64,000 nt of DNA from Desertifilum tharense IPPAS B-1220. Its GTDB lineage: Bacteria; Cyanobacteriota; Cyanobacteriia; Cyanobacteriales; Desertifilaceae. Positions within the stretch are counted from its first letter, which is position 1; the number at the start of each line of letters is the position of its first letter. The translations under genes were made by a program, and so were the position numbers. Location: positions 62,001 to 126,000 of the forward strand of contig NZ_MJGC01000010.1 in assembly GCF_001746915.1 (NCBI RefSeq), in the 5' to 3' direction. Below, one piece after another: positions 1 to 9,295 of this stretch. The notes beneath the pieces were generated by a model that worked only from the letters and a program-made list of their open reading frames with translations, was not told the origin of the DNA and ran no database searches.

Positions 1-1713
1 AAGGTAAACTTCGCACATCGCCGATAAACACAACACCATCAGTAGCGACGGCTTGCAGCGCGGCTGTCAACACTTGCAGCAGATAGGCTTCGCTAGGGAA
101 ATATTGGACGATGGAGTTTAAAATAACGACATCAAACGCGCCCAGATCGATTCCCTCTAAATCCGTTGCCATGCGGTGCAGCAGTTGAACTTGGGGTAAA
201 TGGGTTAACTGGGCTTGAATTACCTCTAACGAAACCGTTGAGAAGTCTGTGGCAACATAGGTTTGACAATGCGGCGCAATTTGAAACAGTAATAACCCCG
301 TACCGCAACCAATTTCTAAGACGCGCTTGGGTTTAAGCGCAAGAATTTGTTGAACGCGATCGCCTACCCATTCTTGCATCTCTTCTGGGGGAATGGGTTC
401 TCCCGTGTAGCTGCTATTCCAGCCTGTAAGAGGGTGGGGGGAAGAAGGATGGGGGGATGGGGAGATGGGGGGATGGGGGGAAGAAGGGGTAAATACTGAT
501 TTACTCCTATACTTCTCGGAACTCGGAACTTGGAACTTTGCACTATCTTCCCACTCAGCACTCAGCACTTTACACTCAGCACTATCTTCCCACTCAGCAC
601 TCAGCACTTTACACTCAGCACTATCTTCCCACTCAGCACTCAGAGAAGCACTTAGATTGTAGGTTTCGTTGTAGAGGGTTTGCCAGCGTTGGATTTGTTG
701 GGTTTCCAGTGCTTGGAGGGTGGTTTGTTGCAGGAGGGTATTGTTGAGGCTGAAGTAAGCGAACAAACGCATCTCATCGCCAGGAATAACCACCGCGTCT
801 TGAATTGCGGGATGGCGTTGGAGGGTAGCTTCAATTTCGCCTAATTCTACCCGAAAACCCCGGATCTTGATTTGGCGATCGCCACGCCCCAAAAACTCAA
901 TTGTGCCATCATTGCGATACCGAGCGCGATCGCCTGTTTGGTAAAATCTGCGATCGCCAATCTCAATAAACCGTTCTGCTGTTAATTCTGACCGATTGAG
1001 ATAGCCCTTAGCCACCCCAACGCCCCCAATATAAATTTCGCCAGGAATGCCCGCCGGGACGGGATTCAAGTTAGCATCAAGCAGGCGAACCTCTGCATTC
1101 AGAATCGGAGAACCAATCGTTAGCGGGTTATCTCCCGGATGCAATTGCGCCACTGTTGCCCAAATTGTAGCTTCAGTGGGGCCATAAGCGTTGAAAAATC
1201 GACGATCTGCCGCCCAACGATCCACAACCTGACTCGAACAAGCCTCCCCCCCAGTAATCAAGACTTGCAGGCTAGGAAGCGTCGCCGCCGGAAGTACCGC
1301 CAGTACCGCCGGAGTCAGCAAAGCATGGGTAATCGCATTCTCTGCTAAAAACTCAATCAGCGCCATCCCCGGTAATTGAGCAGCCTGGGGTGGGATATAT
1401 AATGTACCTCCACAACCCAAAGCCAGCGCAATTTCAAACACAGACGCATCAAAACTCAAAGAACTGAATTGCAAAATCCGACTATTACCACAAGGGTTAA
1501 ACAGGCGCTTTTGCGCTTCAACCGTATTGCACAACCCCCTATGAGACAGCAGCACCCCTTTAGGCGTCCCCGTAGAACCGGAAGTATAAATAATATAGGC
1601 AAGACTATCCGGCGTGACAGCAACATCAACCCCTAATTCTTCTCCTTCTACACCCTCAAAGCCAACGCGATCCAAACAAAGAATCTCACAACTTCCCCCT
1701 TTTCTAAGTGCTG
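1..1713 (-). CDS. Non-ribosomal peptide synthetase fragment: adenylation domain (N-terminal part missing) plus methyltransferase domain
   Basis: Read on the minus strand, the frame is continuous from about 1704 to the window edge, where it is cut off. It shows adenylation cores in order: A3 (YTSGSTGTPKG, near 1580), FDASVFE, A5 (NAYGPTEATI, near 1180), A6, A7 (YQTGD, near 935) and A8 (GRGDRQIKIRGFRVELGEIE, near 860). A SAM-methyltransferase domain follows, with GWNSSYTGEPIPPEEM and motif I LEIGCGTG near 320. This A-MT order is known from NRPS modules that N-methylate their amino acid. A1-A2 cores and any condensation domain are absent: just upstream of A3 the frame enters heptamer repeats and then meets sat at 2080. 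No ATG lies in frame between 1703 and 2080. A second repeat block lies in frame between A and MT domains. I infer a 5'-truncated, probably non-functional remnant, unless it is translated from a rare start inside the repeats. Confidence 0.85.
431..651. repeat. Composite short tandem repeat inside the NRPS linker (39-bp units, core, G-rich tract)
   Basis: Three parts are visible. At 541-651 a 39-bp unit repeats (541-579, 580-618, then partial), itself built from the heptamer CACTCAG. At 475-519 lies a non-repetitive core containing GTAAATACTGATTTACTCC. At 431-480 lies a tract of long G runs. On the minus strand the whole block is open in the NRPS frame; each 39-bp unit encodes 13 residues with the period LSAEWEDSAECKV, followed by a Pro/Ser/His-rich stretch. 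It replaces the variable linker between adenylation and methyltransferase domains. Heptanucleotide STRR families are known from cyanobacteria. Confidence 0.9.
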
Positions 1714-2079
1714 AGTGCTGAGTGCTGAGTGCTTCTCTGAGTGCTGAGTGCTGAGTGCTGAGTGCTGAGTGGGAAGACAGTGCTGAGTGCTGAGTGCTGA
1801 GTGCTGAGTGGGAAGACAGTGCTGAGTGTAAAGTGCTGAGTGCTGAGTGGGAAGATAGTGCTGAGTCTAATGTGCTGAGTGCTGAGAAGTATAGTAGTAA
1901 GTCAGTATTTACCCATTCTTCCCCCCAACTCCCAACTCCTAATTCCCAACTCCCTTCTTCCCCCCAACTCCCAACTCCTAACTCCCAATTCCCCTCTTCC
2001 CCCCAACCCCCAACTCCCAACTCCCAATTCCCTTCTTCCCCCAACCCCCAACTCCCAACTCCCAATTCCCTTCTTCCCT
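1705..2079. repeat. Second composite short tandem repeat, inverted relative to the first
   Basis: Going left to right on the plus strand: GTGCTGA heptamers (about 1706-1882), a core at about 1883-1926 containing GTAAGTCAGTATTTACCC, then degenerate CCCAACT heptamers to 2079. The order and core match the block at 431-651, but on the opposite strand, so the two form imperfect inverted repeats around the roughly 1-kb adenylation core. On the minus strand the frame stays open through the repeat and beyond, into the end of sat. The block begins at the sat stop codon (2080-2082). Confidence 0.9.
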
Positions 2080-3246
2080 CTAAGTATGCATAGCCCGTGC
2101 GAGTTCTGCGGCGACTTCGGGGCGAGAGAACTCTGGTGGGGGGAGTTCGCCGCGACGGAGCATTTCCCGTACCTTGGTTCCGGATAGGTGAATGCGCTGT
2201 TCTGGCTTGCTGGGGCTGGTTTTGGTAGTGGCCATCCCTTTAGAAATGGTGCAGTAGAAGGCGTGTTCAAATTTCATCGGCGTAATGCCTAGTTCGCCCG
2301 GTTCAAATTCATCGAAAATATATTGAGCGTCGTAGGTGCCGTAGTAGTCGCCAACGCCTGCGTGGTCGCGTCCAACGATAAAGTGGGTGCAACCGTAGTT
2401 TTTGCGGACGATGGCGTGGAAAATGGCTTCGCGCGGGCCTGCATAGCGCATCGCCGCTGGGTTAATCGCTAAAATTACCCGGTCTTTGGGATAGTAATGT
2501 TCGAGGATGATTTCGTAACAGCGCATCCGCACGTCTGCGGGGATATCGTCTTCTTTGGTTGCGCCGACTAGGGGATGCAAAAATAGCCCATCCACGGTTT
2601 CCAAGGCGCATTTTTGAATATATTCGTGGGCGCGGTGGATGGGGTTGCGGGTTTGGAAACCAACGACAGTCTGCCAGCCTTTTTCGCGGAACATTTGGCG
2701 GGAGACGGTCGGATCGATTTGATAGAGGGGGAATTGGGGATGGGGATCGCGTTCTAGCAGCCAAATATCGCCAGCGAGGTTGACTTCGCCTTGTTCGTAA
2801 ACGACTTTGACGCCGGGGTGTTTGTCTTCGTCGGTGCGATAGACGTGGGTGGCTTCTTTAACTTTGTCGTAGTGGTATTTTTCGGCGAGTTCTAAAATGC
2901 CAACCATGCGTCCGGTTGCATCATCAAGCCGAATTAGCGATCCTTCATTCAGGGGTTGAGCCGTTTCTTCGCTAACGGATAGGGTAATGGGGATAGACCA
3001 GGGTAAACCGTTCGCCAGACGCATATCGGTGACGACGGTTTGATAGTCTTGCGATCCCATAAATCCAGTCAGGGGACTAAAACCGCCAATGGCGATCATC
3101 ACCAGATCGGAAAATGTGCGTTCATCCAGTGAGATGCGGGGAAGGGTTTCTGCTTTGGAGAGAAAGACTTCTTTTTGCTCGGAGTTAACAATCCGATTCA
3201 CTAGCACGCCGCCGTGTGCGGGAATGTTGTCTAGGTGACGACTCAT
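2080..3246 (-). CDS. sat: Sulfate adenylyltransferase (ATP sulfurylase)
   Basis: Cytoplasmic enzyme making adenosine 5'-phosphosulfate and pyrophosphate from ATP and sulfate, the first step of assimilatory sulfate reduction. The 388-residue length is normal for the single-domain bacterial/cyanobacterial form. Diagnostic motifs are present: [11 protein letters not shown] (the QxRNP and HxxH nucleotide-binding motifs), [19 protein letters not shown] and [18 protein letters not shown]. It ends with TAG at 2080-2082, directly against the heptamer repeats that lead into the NRPS remnant, so the rearrangement stopped at its last codon without damaging it. A perfect 10-bp stem lies between it and argJ. 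Confidence 0.97.
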   Translation of the reverse strand: MSRHLDNIPAHGGVLVNRIVNSEQKEVFLSKAETLPRISLDERTFSDLVMIAIGGFSPLTGFMGSQDYQTVVTDMRLANGLPWSIPITLSVSEETAQPLNEGSLIRLDDATGRMVGILELAEKYHYDKVKEATHVYRTDEDKHPGVKVVYEQGEVNLAGDIWLLERDPHPQFPLYQIDPTVSRQMFREKGWQTVVGFQTRNPIHRAHEYIQKCALETVDGLFLHPLVGATKEDDIPADVRMRCYEIILEHYYPKDRVILAINPAAMRYAGPREAIFHAIVRKNYGCTHFIVGRDHAGVGDYYGTYDAQYIFDEFEPGELGITPMKFEHAFYCTISKGMATTKTSPSKPEQRIHLSGTKVREMLRRGELPPPEFSRPEVAAELARAMHT

Positions 3247-3330
3247 TGTAGGTTCGTTCGATTATGCGCTTAGGGATTCCAATGTTTCATCCTACCAAGA
3301 TGCGATCGCCAATTGCGATCTTTTAGCGAG

Positions 3331-3360
3331 TTCGGGTAGAAGCGCTACACTCTACCCGAA
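3331..3360. terminator. Perfect 10-bp hairpin between argJ and sat
   Basis: TTCGGGTAGA at 3331-3340 pairs fully with TCTACCCGAA at 3351-3360 across a 10-nt loop. It lies just after the argJ stop on the minus strand and before the sat start. There is no strong T-run, so it may be a processing or weak termination site, not a classical intrinsic terminator. Confidence 0.5.
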
Positions 3361-3384
3361 GCGTGAGGATCGGTCTTTAATCGT

Positions 3385-4626
3385 TCAAGTGGTGTATTCG
3401 GCGTTGATCTTCACGTAGTCGTAACTGAGGTCGCATCCCCAAGCTTTGCTGCTACCGGGTCCCTCGCCAACTTTGACGGAAATTAAGACGGTATCTTCTT
3501 TGAGGTACTCGCCTGCTGCGGCTTGTCTCATGTAGTTGCTGGCCGCATTGCGGTCAAAGGGGAGGGGTTGACCGTTTTCCATGAGCAGAAAGTCGCCTAA
3601 TTTGACCTGGAGGTCTTCTGGGTTGAAATGAACGCCCGCACGTCCGGCGGCGGCAGCAATTCTGCCCCAGTTGGGGTCGCGACCAAAAATGGCGGATTTC
3701 ACTAGGGAAGACCCGACGATGGTTTTGGCAATTTGACGGGCTGATTTTTCGTCGGCTGTGCCTGTGACTTGCACTTCTACTAGACAGGTTGCGCCTTCTC
3801 CATCGCGGGCGATCGCTTTGGCTAAATATTGACAGACGGCGGTTAACATGGCTTCTAGCTTATCGGCTTCGGGCCCCTGTTCGGTAATGGCGGGGGTGCG
3901 CGACTCGCCGTTGGCTAAGGCAATTAAGGTGTCGTTGGTGCTGGTATCGCCATCAACGGTAATTTGATTAAAGCTGCGATCGGCGGCGCGGCCCAGCATT
4001 TCTTGCCACAGATGGGGAGAAACGGCGGCGTCGCAGGTGACGAAGGCCAGCAGGGTGGCCATGTTGGGGTGGATCATCCCCGATCCTTTACAAATTCCGC
4101 CGATGCGAACGGTGCGATCGCCAATGGTGGTTTCTAAGGCGATGGTTTTGGGGACGAGATCGGTGGTCATAATCGCTCTAGCAGCGGCATCGGAACCCTC
4201 GCTAGATAAGGATGCTACTAGATTGGGGATGCCAGCCACCAGCTTATCCATTTTGATTCGTTGCCCGATCACGCCTGTGGAGGCGAGAAGGATCTGATTG
4301 GGGGCTAAATTTAGGGCATCTCCTAACGCTGTAGCACTCTCTAGGGCGTCTTTCCATCCCTGTTCGCCGGTGGCGGCGTTGGCTTGTCCAGAGTTGCATA
4401 AGATGGCTCTGGCGCTATGCTTGGCTTGCAGTTGTTGGCGACAATAATCGACGCAGGCCGCCCGGACAATACAAGTCGTGAATACCCCGGCTGCGATCGC
4501 ATCTACATCCGACAAAATTAACGCTAAATCGGGTTGTCCTGAAGGTTTCAAACCCGCTGTAATCCCGGCTGCCCGATAGCCTCTCGGTGCCGTTATTCCC
4601 CCGCTAATCTCATGCCATTCAGACAC
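3385..4626 (-). CDS. argJ: Bifunctional glutamate N-acetyltransferase/amino-acid N-acetyltransferase
   Basis: Recycles the acetyl group from N-acetylornithine to glutamate, and in bifunctional forms also makes N-acetylglutamate from acetyl-CoA, in arginine biosynthesis. The 413 residues match the family. KGSGMIHPNMATLLAF holds the conserved autocleavage site: the precursor is cut before the Thr that becomes the N-terminal nucleophile of the beta chain. Also visible are the N-terminal GITAPRGYRAAGI and the C-terminal GRDPNWGRIAAAAGRAG. Same strand as sat with a 138-bp gap, so probably a separate unit. Confidence 0.96.
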   Translation of the reverse strand: MSEWHEISGGITAPRGYRAAGITAGLKPSGQPDLALILSDVDAIAAGVFTTCIVRAACVDYCRQQLQAKHSARAILCNSGQANAATGEQGWKDALESATALGDALNLAPNQILLASTGVIGQRIKMDKLVAGIPNLVASLSSEGSDAAARAIMTTDLVPKTIALETTIGDRTVRIGGICKGSGMIHPNMATLLAFVTCDAAVSPHLWQEMLGRAADRSFNQITVDGDTSTNDTLIALANGESRTPAITEQGPEADKLEAMLTAVCQYLAKAIARDGEGATCLVEVQVTGTADEKSARQIAKTIVGSSLVKSAIFGRDPNWGRIAAAAGRAGVHFNPEDLQVKLGDFLLMENGQPLPFDRNAASNYMRQAAAGEYLKEDTVLISVKVGEGPGSSKAWGCDLSYDYVKINAEYTT

Positions 4627-4707
4627 CTAGCGCCTCCCCCTGTTTGTCACTGCTGTTTGAGAGGCGATTATACCAACTTCTGAAGAGTCTGCTCTGTTGC
4701 AAAAGGA

Positions 4708-4737
4708 TAAAAAAAAAGGAGAGCCACATGACTCTCC
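4708..4737 (-). terminator. Intrinsic terminator, minus strand
   Basis: On the minus strand GGAGAG pairs with CTCTCC (4732-4737 and 4718-4723) across an 8-nt loop and is followed by a run of T (A-tract at 4708-4717 on the plus strand). It would stop transcripts from the gatB direction before argJ. A terminator already lies nearer gatB at 5034-5065, so it may serve an unannotated transcript from 4738-5033. Confidence 0.7.
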
Positions 4738-5033
4738 CTACCATCAGGGTGCATCTACTTATCACATTATTACATCAAGAGGATGGGGGGCGTAACCCCC
4801 TATTGTGTTTTTTTGGCAAAGTCGAAAACCCCTTAAATGTAGTTTTCTTGAATTTCTTTTTCAGTAGAAATACGATAAACAATCGCGTATTTTGCTCAAA
4901 GCTAAAATATTCTGACATAACCTTCAACCATCTTCAGTGAAAGCGCGGAATCAGAGAACCGTAGAAGCGCGGTTTTTCTTAAAATAAATTCAACTTTTAA
5001 TCTCAAAATTCAGTGAAATTGCGGATAAAAATA
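4738..5033. other. AT-rich intergenic stretch without a recognised gene
   Basis: About 300 bp between two terminator-like hairpins. A 98-codon plus-strand frame (4644-4940) crosses it, but its product is low-complexity, resembles nothing I know and has no clear ribosome-binding site; I take it as chance. The sequence GAAGCGCGG or a close form occurs twice near 4940-4975. No clear promoter on either strand. Confidence 0.4.
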
Positions 5034-5065
5034 GGGCTGGATTGCCAAGAAATCCAACCCTTTTT
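5034..5065. terminator. Bidirectional intrinsic terminator downstream of gatB
   Basis: GGGCTGGATT (5034-5043) pairs with AATCCAACCC (5051-5060) with one C-A mismatch and a 7-nt loop, followed by TTTTT on the plus strand. On the minus strand the stem is followed by TATTTTTATC, so it can end gatB transcripts. It starts about 50 bp after the gatB stop. Confidence 0.8.
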
Positions 5066-5113
5066 AAGTCTGAGAATTTCGACAATTTTCAGCCCCAGCA
5101 GGCAGTCAACGCC

Positions 5114-6598
5114 TTAGCCGTTCAGCTTTTGGGCTAATAACTGGTTCGTTAATTTCGGGTCAGCGCGGCCGCTGGTTTTCTTCATCACCTGTCCGACAAA
5201 GAAGCCCAGAAGTTTCGTTTTGCCACTGCGATACTGTTCCAACTCCTTGGGATGGGCTGCAATCACCTCATCGATGGCTGATTCCAAGGCCCCAGTATCC
5301 GAAATTTGAGTTAATCCCTTACCTTCGACCAATTCCTTCGCCGAACCGCCTTTTTCTAGCAGTTCCGGCAGAATATCCTTAGCAATTTTACTGCTAATCG
5401 TATTGGCTTCAATCAGTTGTACCAATTCTGCCAAAATCAAAGGCTTCAGGGCAATTTGAGCAATGGTCAGCTTTTGAGCGTTCAAATAACCGGCAATATC
5501 TCCCATCACCCAGTTCGCGACTAACTTCGGGTTGGCCTTGGCAGCGATCGCCGCTTCAAAGTATTCTGCTACAAAGCGGTCATCGGTCAGTACCCGCGCA
5601 TCGTAAGGCGATAGCCCTAACTCGTTTTCATAGCGGTGGCGTTTTTGGGCCGGAAGTTCCGGTAACTCCGACTGCCATTGTTCTAACTGTTCTACAGAAA
5701 CCTCAATAGGCGGTAAGTCCGGTTCCGGGAAATAGCGATAGTCGCTAGAACCCTCCTTACTCCGCATACTAATGGTTCGTTGCGCCCCTTCTTCCCACAG
5801 GCGCGTTTCTTGGATAATTCTTTCTCCGGCTTCAAGGGCTGCGGTTTGCCGTTCAATTTCGTACTCAATGGCGCGTTGAATGGCGTTAAAGGAGTTCATA
5901 TTTTTAATTTCGACCTTAGTGCCAAACTCCTTTTGACCCACAGGACGAACCGAAATATTGACATCGCAACGCAGAGAACCCTCTTGCATATTGCCATCGC
6001 TAACTCCCAGATAGCGGAGGATGCGGCGCAACTCTTGGGCGTATTCAGCCGCCTCTTGACCCGAACGCATATCCGGTTCCGAGACAATTTCCACCAAAGG
6101 CACGCCCGCCCGATTGTAGTCTACCAAAGAGTAGGTGGAACCCGAAAGGCGATCGCTGCCACCATGCACCAACTTGCCAGCATCCTCTTCCATGTGCAAG
6201 CGCGTAATCCCAATCTTCTTACGGACGGGGTTGCCTGCATCATCGCTTAACTCAATTTCTAGCCAGCCATGTTCGGCGATGGGTAAGTCAAACTGAGAAA
6301 TTTGGTAATTTTTGGGTAAGTCAGGATAGAAATACTGCTTGCGGTCAAATTTACTGTATTTGGCAATTTCGCAGTTGAGGGCTAAACCCGCCTTGACTGC
6401 GTATTCCAGCACTTTCTGGTTGAGTACGGGCAACACTCCCGGCATCCCCATACAAATTGGGTCAATATTTGTATTGGGCGTTGCACCAAATTCCGTGGAA
6501 GAACTGGAGAAGATTTTAGTTTGGGTACTCAACTGACAGTGAGTTTCCAGACCAATTACTGCTTCGTACTGAGTTTTAACAGGTGTAGCCGTGGTCAT
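5114..6598 (-). CDS. gatB: Aspartyl/glutamyl-tRNA amidotransferase subunit B
   Basis: Subunit of GatCAB, which converts Glu-tRNA(Gln) (and Asp-tRNA(Asn)) to the amidated form; GatB holds the kinase/tRNA-binding part. 494 residues, normal for the family. N-terminal [20 protein letters not shown] and the central [15 protein letters not shown] are signature segments, and [10 protein letters not shown] follows. The C-terminal part (from about residue 330) is the helical YqeY-like tRNA-binding tail, ending [19 protein letters not shown]. Divergent from the DUF4351 gene, with about 100 bp between starts. Confidence 0.97.
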   Translation of the reverse strand: MTTATPVKTQYEAVIGLETHCQLSTQTKIFSSSSTEFGATPNTNIDPICMGMPGVLPVLNQKVLEYAVKAGLALNCEIAKYSKFDRKQYFYPDLPKNYQISQFDLPIAEHGWLEIELSDDAGNPVRKKIGITRLHMEEDAGKLVHGGSDRLSGSTYSLVDYNRAGVPLVEIVSEPDMRSGQEAAEYAQELRRILRYLGVSDGNMQEGSLRCDVNISVRPVGQKEFGTKVEIKNMNSFNAIQRAIEYEIERQTAALEAGERIIQETRLWEEGAQRTISMRSKEGSSDYRYFPEPDLPPIEVSVEQLEQWQSELPELPAQKRHRYENELGLSPYDARVLTDDRFVAEYFEAAIAAKANPKLVANWVMGDIAGYLNAQKLTIAQIALKPLILAELVQLIEANTISSKIAKDILPELLEKGGSAKELVEGKGLTQISDTGALESAIDEVIAAHPKELEQYRSGKTKLLGFFVGQVMKKTSGRADPKLTNQLLAQKLNG

Positions 6599-6696
6599 AG
6601 AATATTTTAATGCTTTACCACAATAGGCTTCTATTTTAACGGCTAGAGATTGCGCCTTAGCGGTTTACAGGAAGCCGAATCTAATAAAATCAACAA

Positions 6697-7587
6697 ATGA
6701 CTCGAACTCCCCACGACCAATTCGCCAAACAGTATCTTGCGGAACTCTTGTCCGCTTTGGGAGAGGTGAATGTGGGACGCGAAGTTTCCCCAGAAGTTCG
6801 CGAAGTTGATATTTGGTTTGTTCCCCACACTTCGCCAACCCCCTCACCCCAAGTTCTAGGCCTTTTAGGACAAATGGCTGCTTCAGCGTGCCTATTGGAA
6901 CCGTTCCGCAACCCCCCTTCGCCCACAGAAGTCCGCAACTGTCTGCTGAAGCTATACTCTCTTGATAGCGAACTGCTTCGCAAAGCCAGACGCGAACAAA
7001 CTTCCCTAACCGAAGTGGACTTACCCCGGCTTTGGATACTCTCGCCGTCTTGTTCGCAAAGACTGCTAACCGGATTTAATGCCAGCCTGGATACATCTGA
7101 AAACTGGACAGCAGGCGTTTATTTTTTGGGGGAATTTTTGAGAACCGCGTTTGTCGCCATTAATGAGTTACCCATTCGAGAAGAAACGCTGTGGCTGCGC
7201 CTTCTCGGACGTGGAATAACGCAAAGGCAAGCAGTTGAAGAGTTGGTCGCTTTACCCCAAGGGCATCCTTTGAAACGCAATATTCTAGAAATAGTCGCCA
7301 ACTGGCGTATCAGCGTTTCTGTAGGTGAAAATTTAAATAACGATGACCAGGAATTGCTTATGAACTTATCACCAGCGTATCTCCAATGGCGGGAAGCGAC
7401 GTTACAAGAAGGTCAGCAAGAAGGCCGTCAGCAGATGGTGGAAAACTTTCTGAGGGCGCGGTTTGGTGAAATTGATGCGACTTTATCCCCTATCGTTGCA
7501 CCTCTGTTACAGTTGCCGCCTGAAGAGTTGGCCCCCTTGTTACTAACCTTATCTCGCGAGGAGTTGATAGCCAGATTTGGAGAATAA
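6697..7587 (+). CDS. DUF4351/Rpn-like PD-(D/E)XK family protein
   Basis: 296 residues. The N-terminal part (TPHDQFAKQYLAELL, then EVNVGREVSPEVREVDIWF) resembles the cyanobacterial Rpn/transposase-like nuclease family, in which an Asp after the EVR motif is part of a PD-(D/E)XK-type centre. The C-terminal 60 residues (ENFLRARFGEIDATL to LIARFGE) match the DUF4351 pattern, preceded by a Gln/Glu-rich helix. The family is highly multicopy in cyanobacteria and its role is unsettled. Here it stands alone between divergent gatB and the convergent phosphodiesterase-type gene, with no transposon ends around it. Family call likely; nuclease activity is inference. Confidence 0.75.
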   Translation: MTRTPHDQFAKQYLAELLSALGEVNVGREVSPEVREVDIWFVPHTSPTPSPQVLGLLGQMAASACLLEPFRNPPSPTEVRNCLLKLYSLDSELLRKARREQTSLTEVDLPRLWILSPSCSQRLLTGFNASLDTSENWTAGVYFLGEFLRTAFVAINELPIREETLWLRLLGRGITQRQAVEELVALPQGHPLKRNILEIVANWRISVSVGENLNNDDQELLMNLSPAYLQWREATLQEGQQEGRQQMVENFLRARFGEIDATLSPIVAPLLQLPPEELAPLLLTLSREELIARFGE

Positions 7588-7588
7588 A

Positions 7589-7603
7589 GGGGCCTGTAGC
7601 CCC
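7589..7603. terminator. Hairpin between convergent genes
   Basis: GGGGC (7589-7593) pairs with GCCCC (7599-7603) over a 5-nt loop, then AATCTTAATT. It sits between the stops of the DUF4351 gene and the phosphodiesterase-type gene and could terminate either. The T-tract is weak. Confidence 0.5.
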
Positions 7604-7611
7604 AATCTTAA

Positions 7612-9177
7612 TTAGGCAATGGGTTCTGGAGTTTTGAAGGCGGGAATCACTTTTCCATCTACTTTTGGCAGAGTGACTTCTAATAATGCGGCAATCGTTG
7701 GGGCAAAATCTAGGATAGAAATGGGGGCTTCTAACTGTCCGGGGGCGATACCGGGGCCGTAAGCAAATAATAGACCGTCGGGTTTATGGTCGCCTGTGCG
7801 AACGCCTGGGAAGACTTTTTCCAGGGTGCCAATTTTGGGCGAGGAGACTTGGGCAATGGGGGCTTCTCGGTTCCACTCGACGAGTAAGTCTGGGAAGTGG
7901 TCGAGATATTCGCCTTGGTAGTGGTCTTGGGTTTTTAAAACGCGTTTGACGATGGGTTGACCTGTTTTGACGTTAATAATGTCCATTAAGTCTTGGGTCA
8001 ACTGCTGGCAATAGGCTTCGTACTCAGCGCCGGGATGAATTTTCCCGTTGGGTTCGCGCCCGACTAGGTTGAGGCGAATTCCCCCATAGACATCGTTGTT
8101 GGGGAGGGTAAAGCACTTGCGGTTGCTGGTATCCGGTTCTTGGAGGGCGTGGCGGATGGGTTTGTCGCTTTTCCAGAGGCGATCGCGCATAGGCTGCCAA
8201 ATATATTTTCGCAGAGGTTGCATGAAATGGCGAATAATGGGTTTTTTCTCCCAGGAGGAGTTGAGGGCTTTGGCGACTTGTCGTTGTACCGCAGGCGTTT
8301 TTACCTTTTCTAAGCGACAGAGGATTTCATCGAGTAGGAAGGTTCCATCGTAGTGAGGCCCCATCCCGTGACTGGCGAGGACAAAGACGGTGGTATCGGA
8401 GTCAATTTGTTGGAGTAAATCGCCAATGGCTTTATCGATGGCAATATAGATATCTTGAATGGGGTTACCGACAGCTTGCGCGATCGCGCTATCGTATTTA
8501 GGATGAGTCGGATCGTTGAGATGCCAGCACTGATGACCGACGCAGTGGCTTTCAGCAAATACGGTCATAAATAAGTCCCATTTCTCTTGTTGGAGAAATT
8601 GACTGGATAATTGGGCTTTCTTTTGGGTTCGCTCAATTAAGTTATTGCGAAATTGGGTAAATCCTTCTACATTACGGGTAATTCGGTTGCAATAGCCGAT
8701 GGGATCTCGACCGTATTTGGCTTCAATTTCGCTGGCTAGGGATGTAGGCCAAGTATATAACCGATCCGGTAAATCGGGGTCATGGGTTCCCCAATCGACA
8801 ATTTGAATCCCATTTAAGTTTTCTGAAGGGGGAATGCGAGGAACGTCGATAATGGCGACTCTACGACCTGCGCGACTAATCGTATCCCAAAACAGTTCTG
8901 ATTTAAAGTCAAACACGCTATAGCGTTCGGTTCGATAGGTTCCGGGTCGTAATTGCGAGTAGCAGTAACAACCGTGTTGGGTTGGGGAGAGTCCGGTTGC
9001 GAAAGACGGCCAAATGGAACCTACGTAAAAGCCGACGGGACTGGTGGTTGGCGTCCAAGCGGCGGTGTTTAAAAGGGATTGGAAGGTGGGTAATAAACCG
9101 GATTTTGCCCAGAGTAAGATTAAATCTTTGTCTGCGGCATCAATGCCAATAAAAGCAACTTTAGAGGGGCGGGTCAT
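7612..9177 (-). CDS. Alkaline phosphatase superfamily / type I phosphodiesterase-nucleotide pyrophosphatase protein
   Basis: 521 residues of the alkaline-phosphatase fold. Metal-site segments are visible: IGIDAADKDL at the N-terminus, the nucleophile region around SIWPSFATGLSPTQHG, SHGMGPHYDG in the middle and GDHKPDG near the C-terminus. The last 30 residues (PISILDFAPTIAALLEV) are typical of the sulfatase/phosphodiesterase superfamily. No signal peptide is evident, so it is probably cytoplasmic. Next on the same strand upstream are two GT2 glycosyltransferases (about 120 bp away), so a role in polysaccharide or lipid-linked sugar metabolism is possible but only inferred. Substrate unknown. 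Confidence 0.85.
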   Translation of the reverse strand: MTRPSKVAFIGIDAADKDLILLWAKSGLLPTFQSLLNTAAWTPTTSPVGFYVGSIWPSFATGLSPTQHGCYCYSQLRPGTYRTERYSVFDFKSELFWDTISRAGRRVAIIDVPRIPPSENLNGIQIVDWGTHDPDLPDRLYTWPTSLASEIEAKYGRDPIGYCNRITRNVEGFTQFRNNLIERTQKKAQLSSQFLQQEKWDLFMTVFAESHCVGHQCWHLNDPTHPKYDSAIAQAVGNPIQDIYIAIDKAIGDLLQQIDSDTTVFVLASHGMGPHYDGTFLLDEILCRLEKVKTPAVQRQVAKALNSSWEKKPIIRHFMQPLRKYIWQPMRDRLWKSDKPIRHALQEPDTSNRKCFTLPNNDVYGGIRLNLVGREPNGKIHPGAEYEAYCQQLTQDLMDIINVKTGQPIVKRVLKTQDHYQGEYLDHFPDLLVEWNREAPIAQVSSPKIGTLEKVFPGVRTGDHKPDGLLFAYGPGIAPGQLEAPISILDFAPTIAALLEVTLPKVDGKVIPAFKTPEPIA

Positions 9178-9295
9178 CGATTTGTCCTAAGTATTGAAAA
9201 AGGGGGATTTACTGGGTACTAAAGCTCAATTTTCTAAGCTGATTTATCCTGAATTTTCATTAAATTGCACGGCAATTTCTGCACTTGGTTCTAAT

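Noticed and set aside
541..651. Regular repeats resembling a CRISPR array
   Set aside because: Units are contiguous 39-bp tandem copies made of heptamers, without unique spacers.
1794..2270. Overlapping frames across the heptamer repeats on both strands
   Set aside because: They follow from low-complexity repeats that lack stop codons in several frames; products are PTPNSQL- or ELGVGSW-type repeats without homology.
4644..4940. 98-residue plus-strand frame
   Set aside because: Low complexity, crosses a terminator for the other strand, no ribosome-binding site, no known family.
5780..6250. 156-residue frame opposite gatB
   Set aside because: Antisense shadow of a conserved gene.
6697..7587. 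DUF4351 gene as a mobile element
   Set aside because: No terminal inverted repeats or target duplications around it; the family occurs as stand-alone genes.
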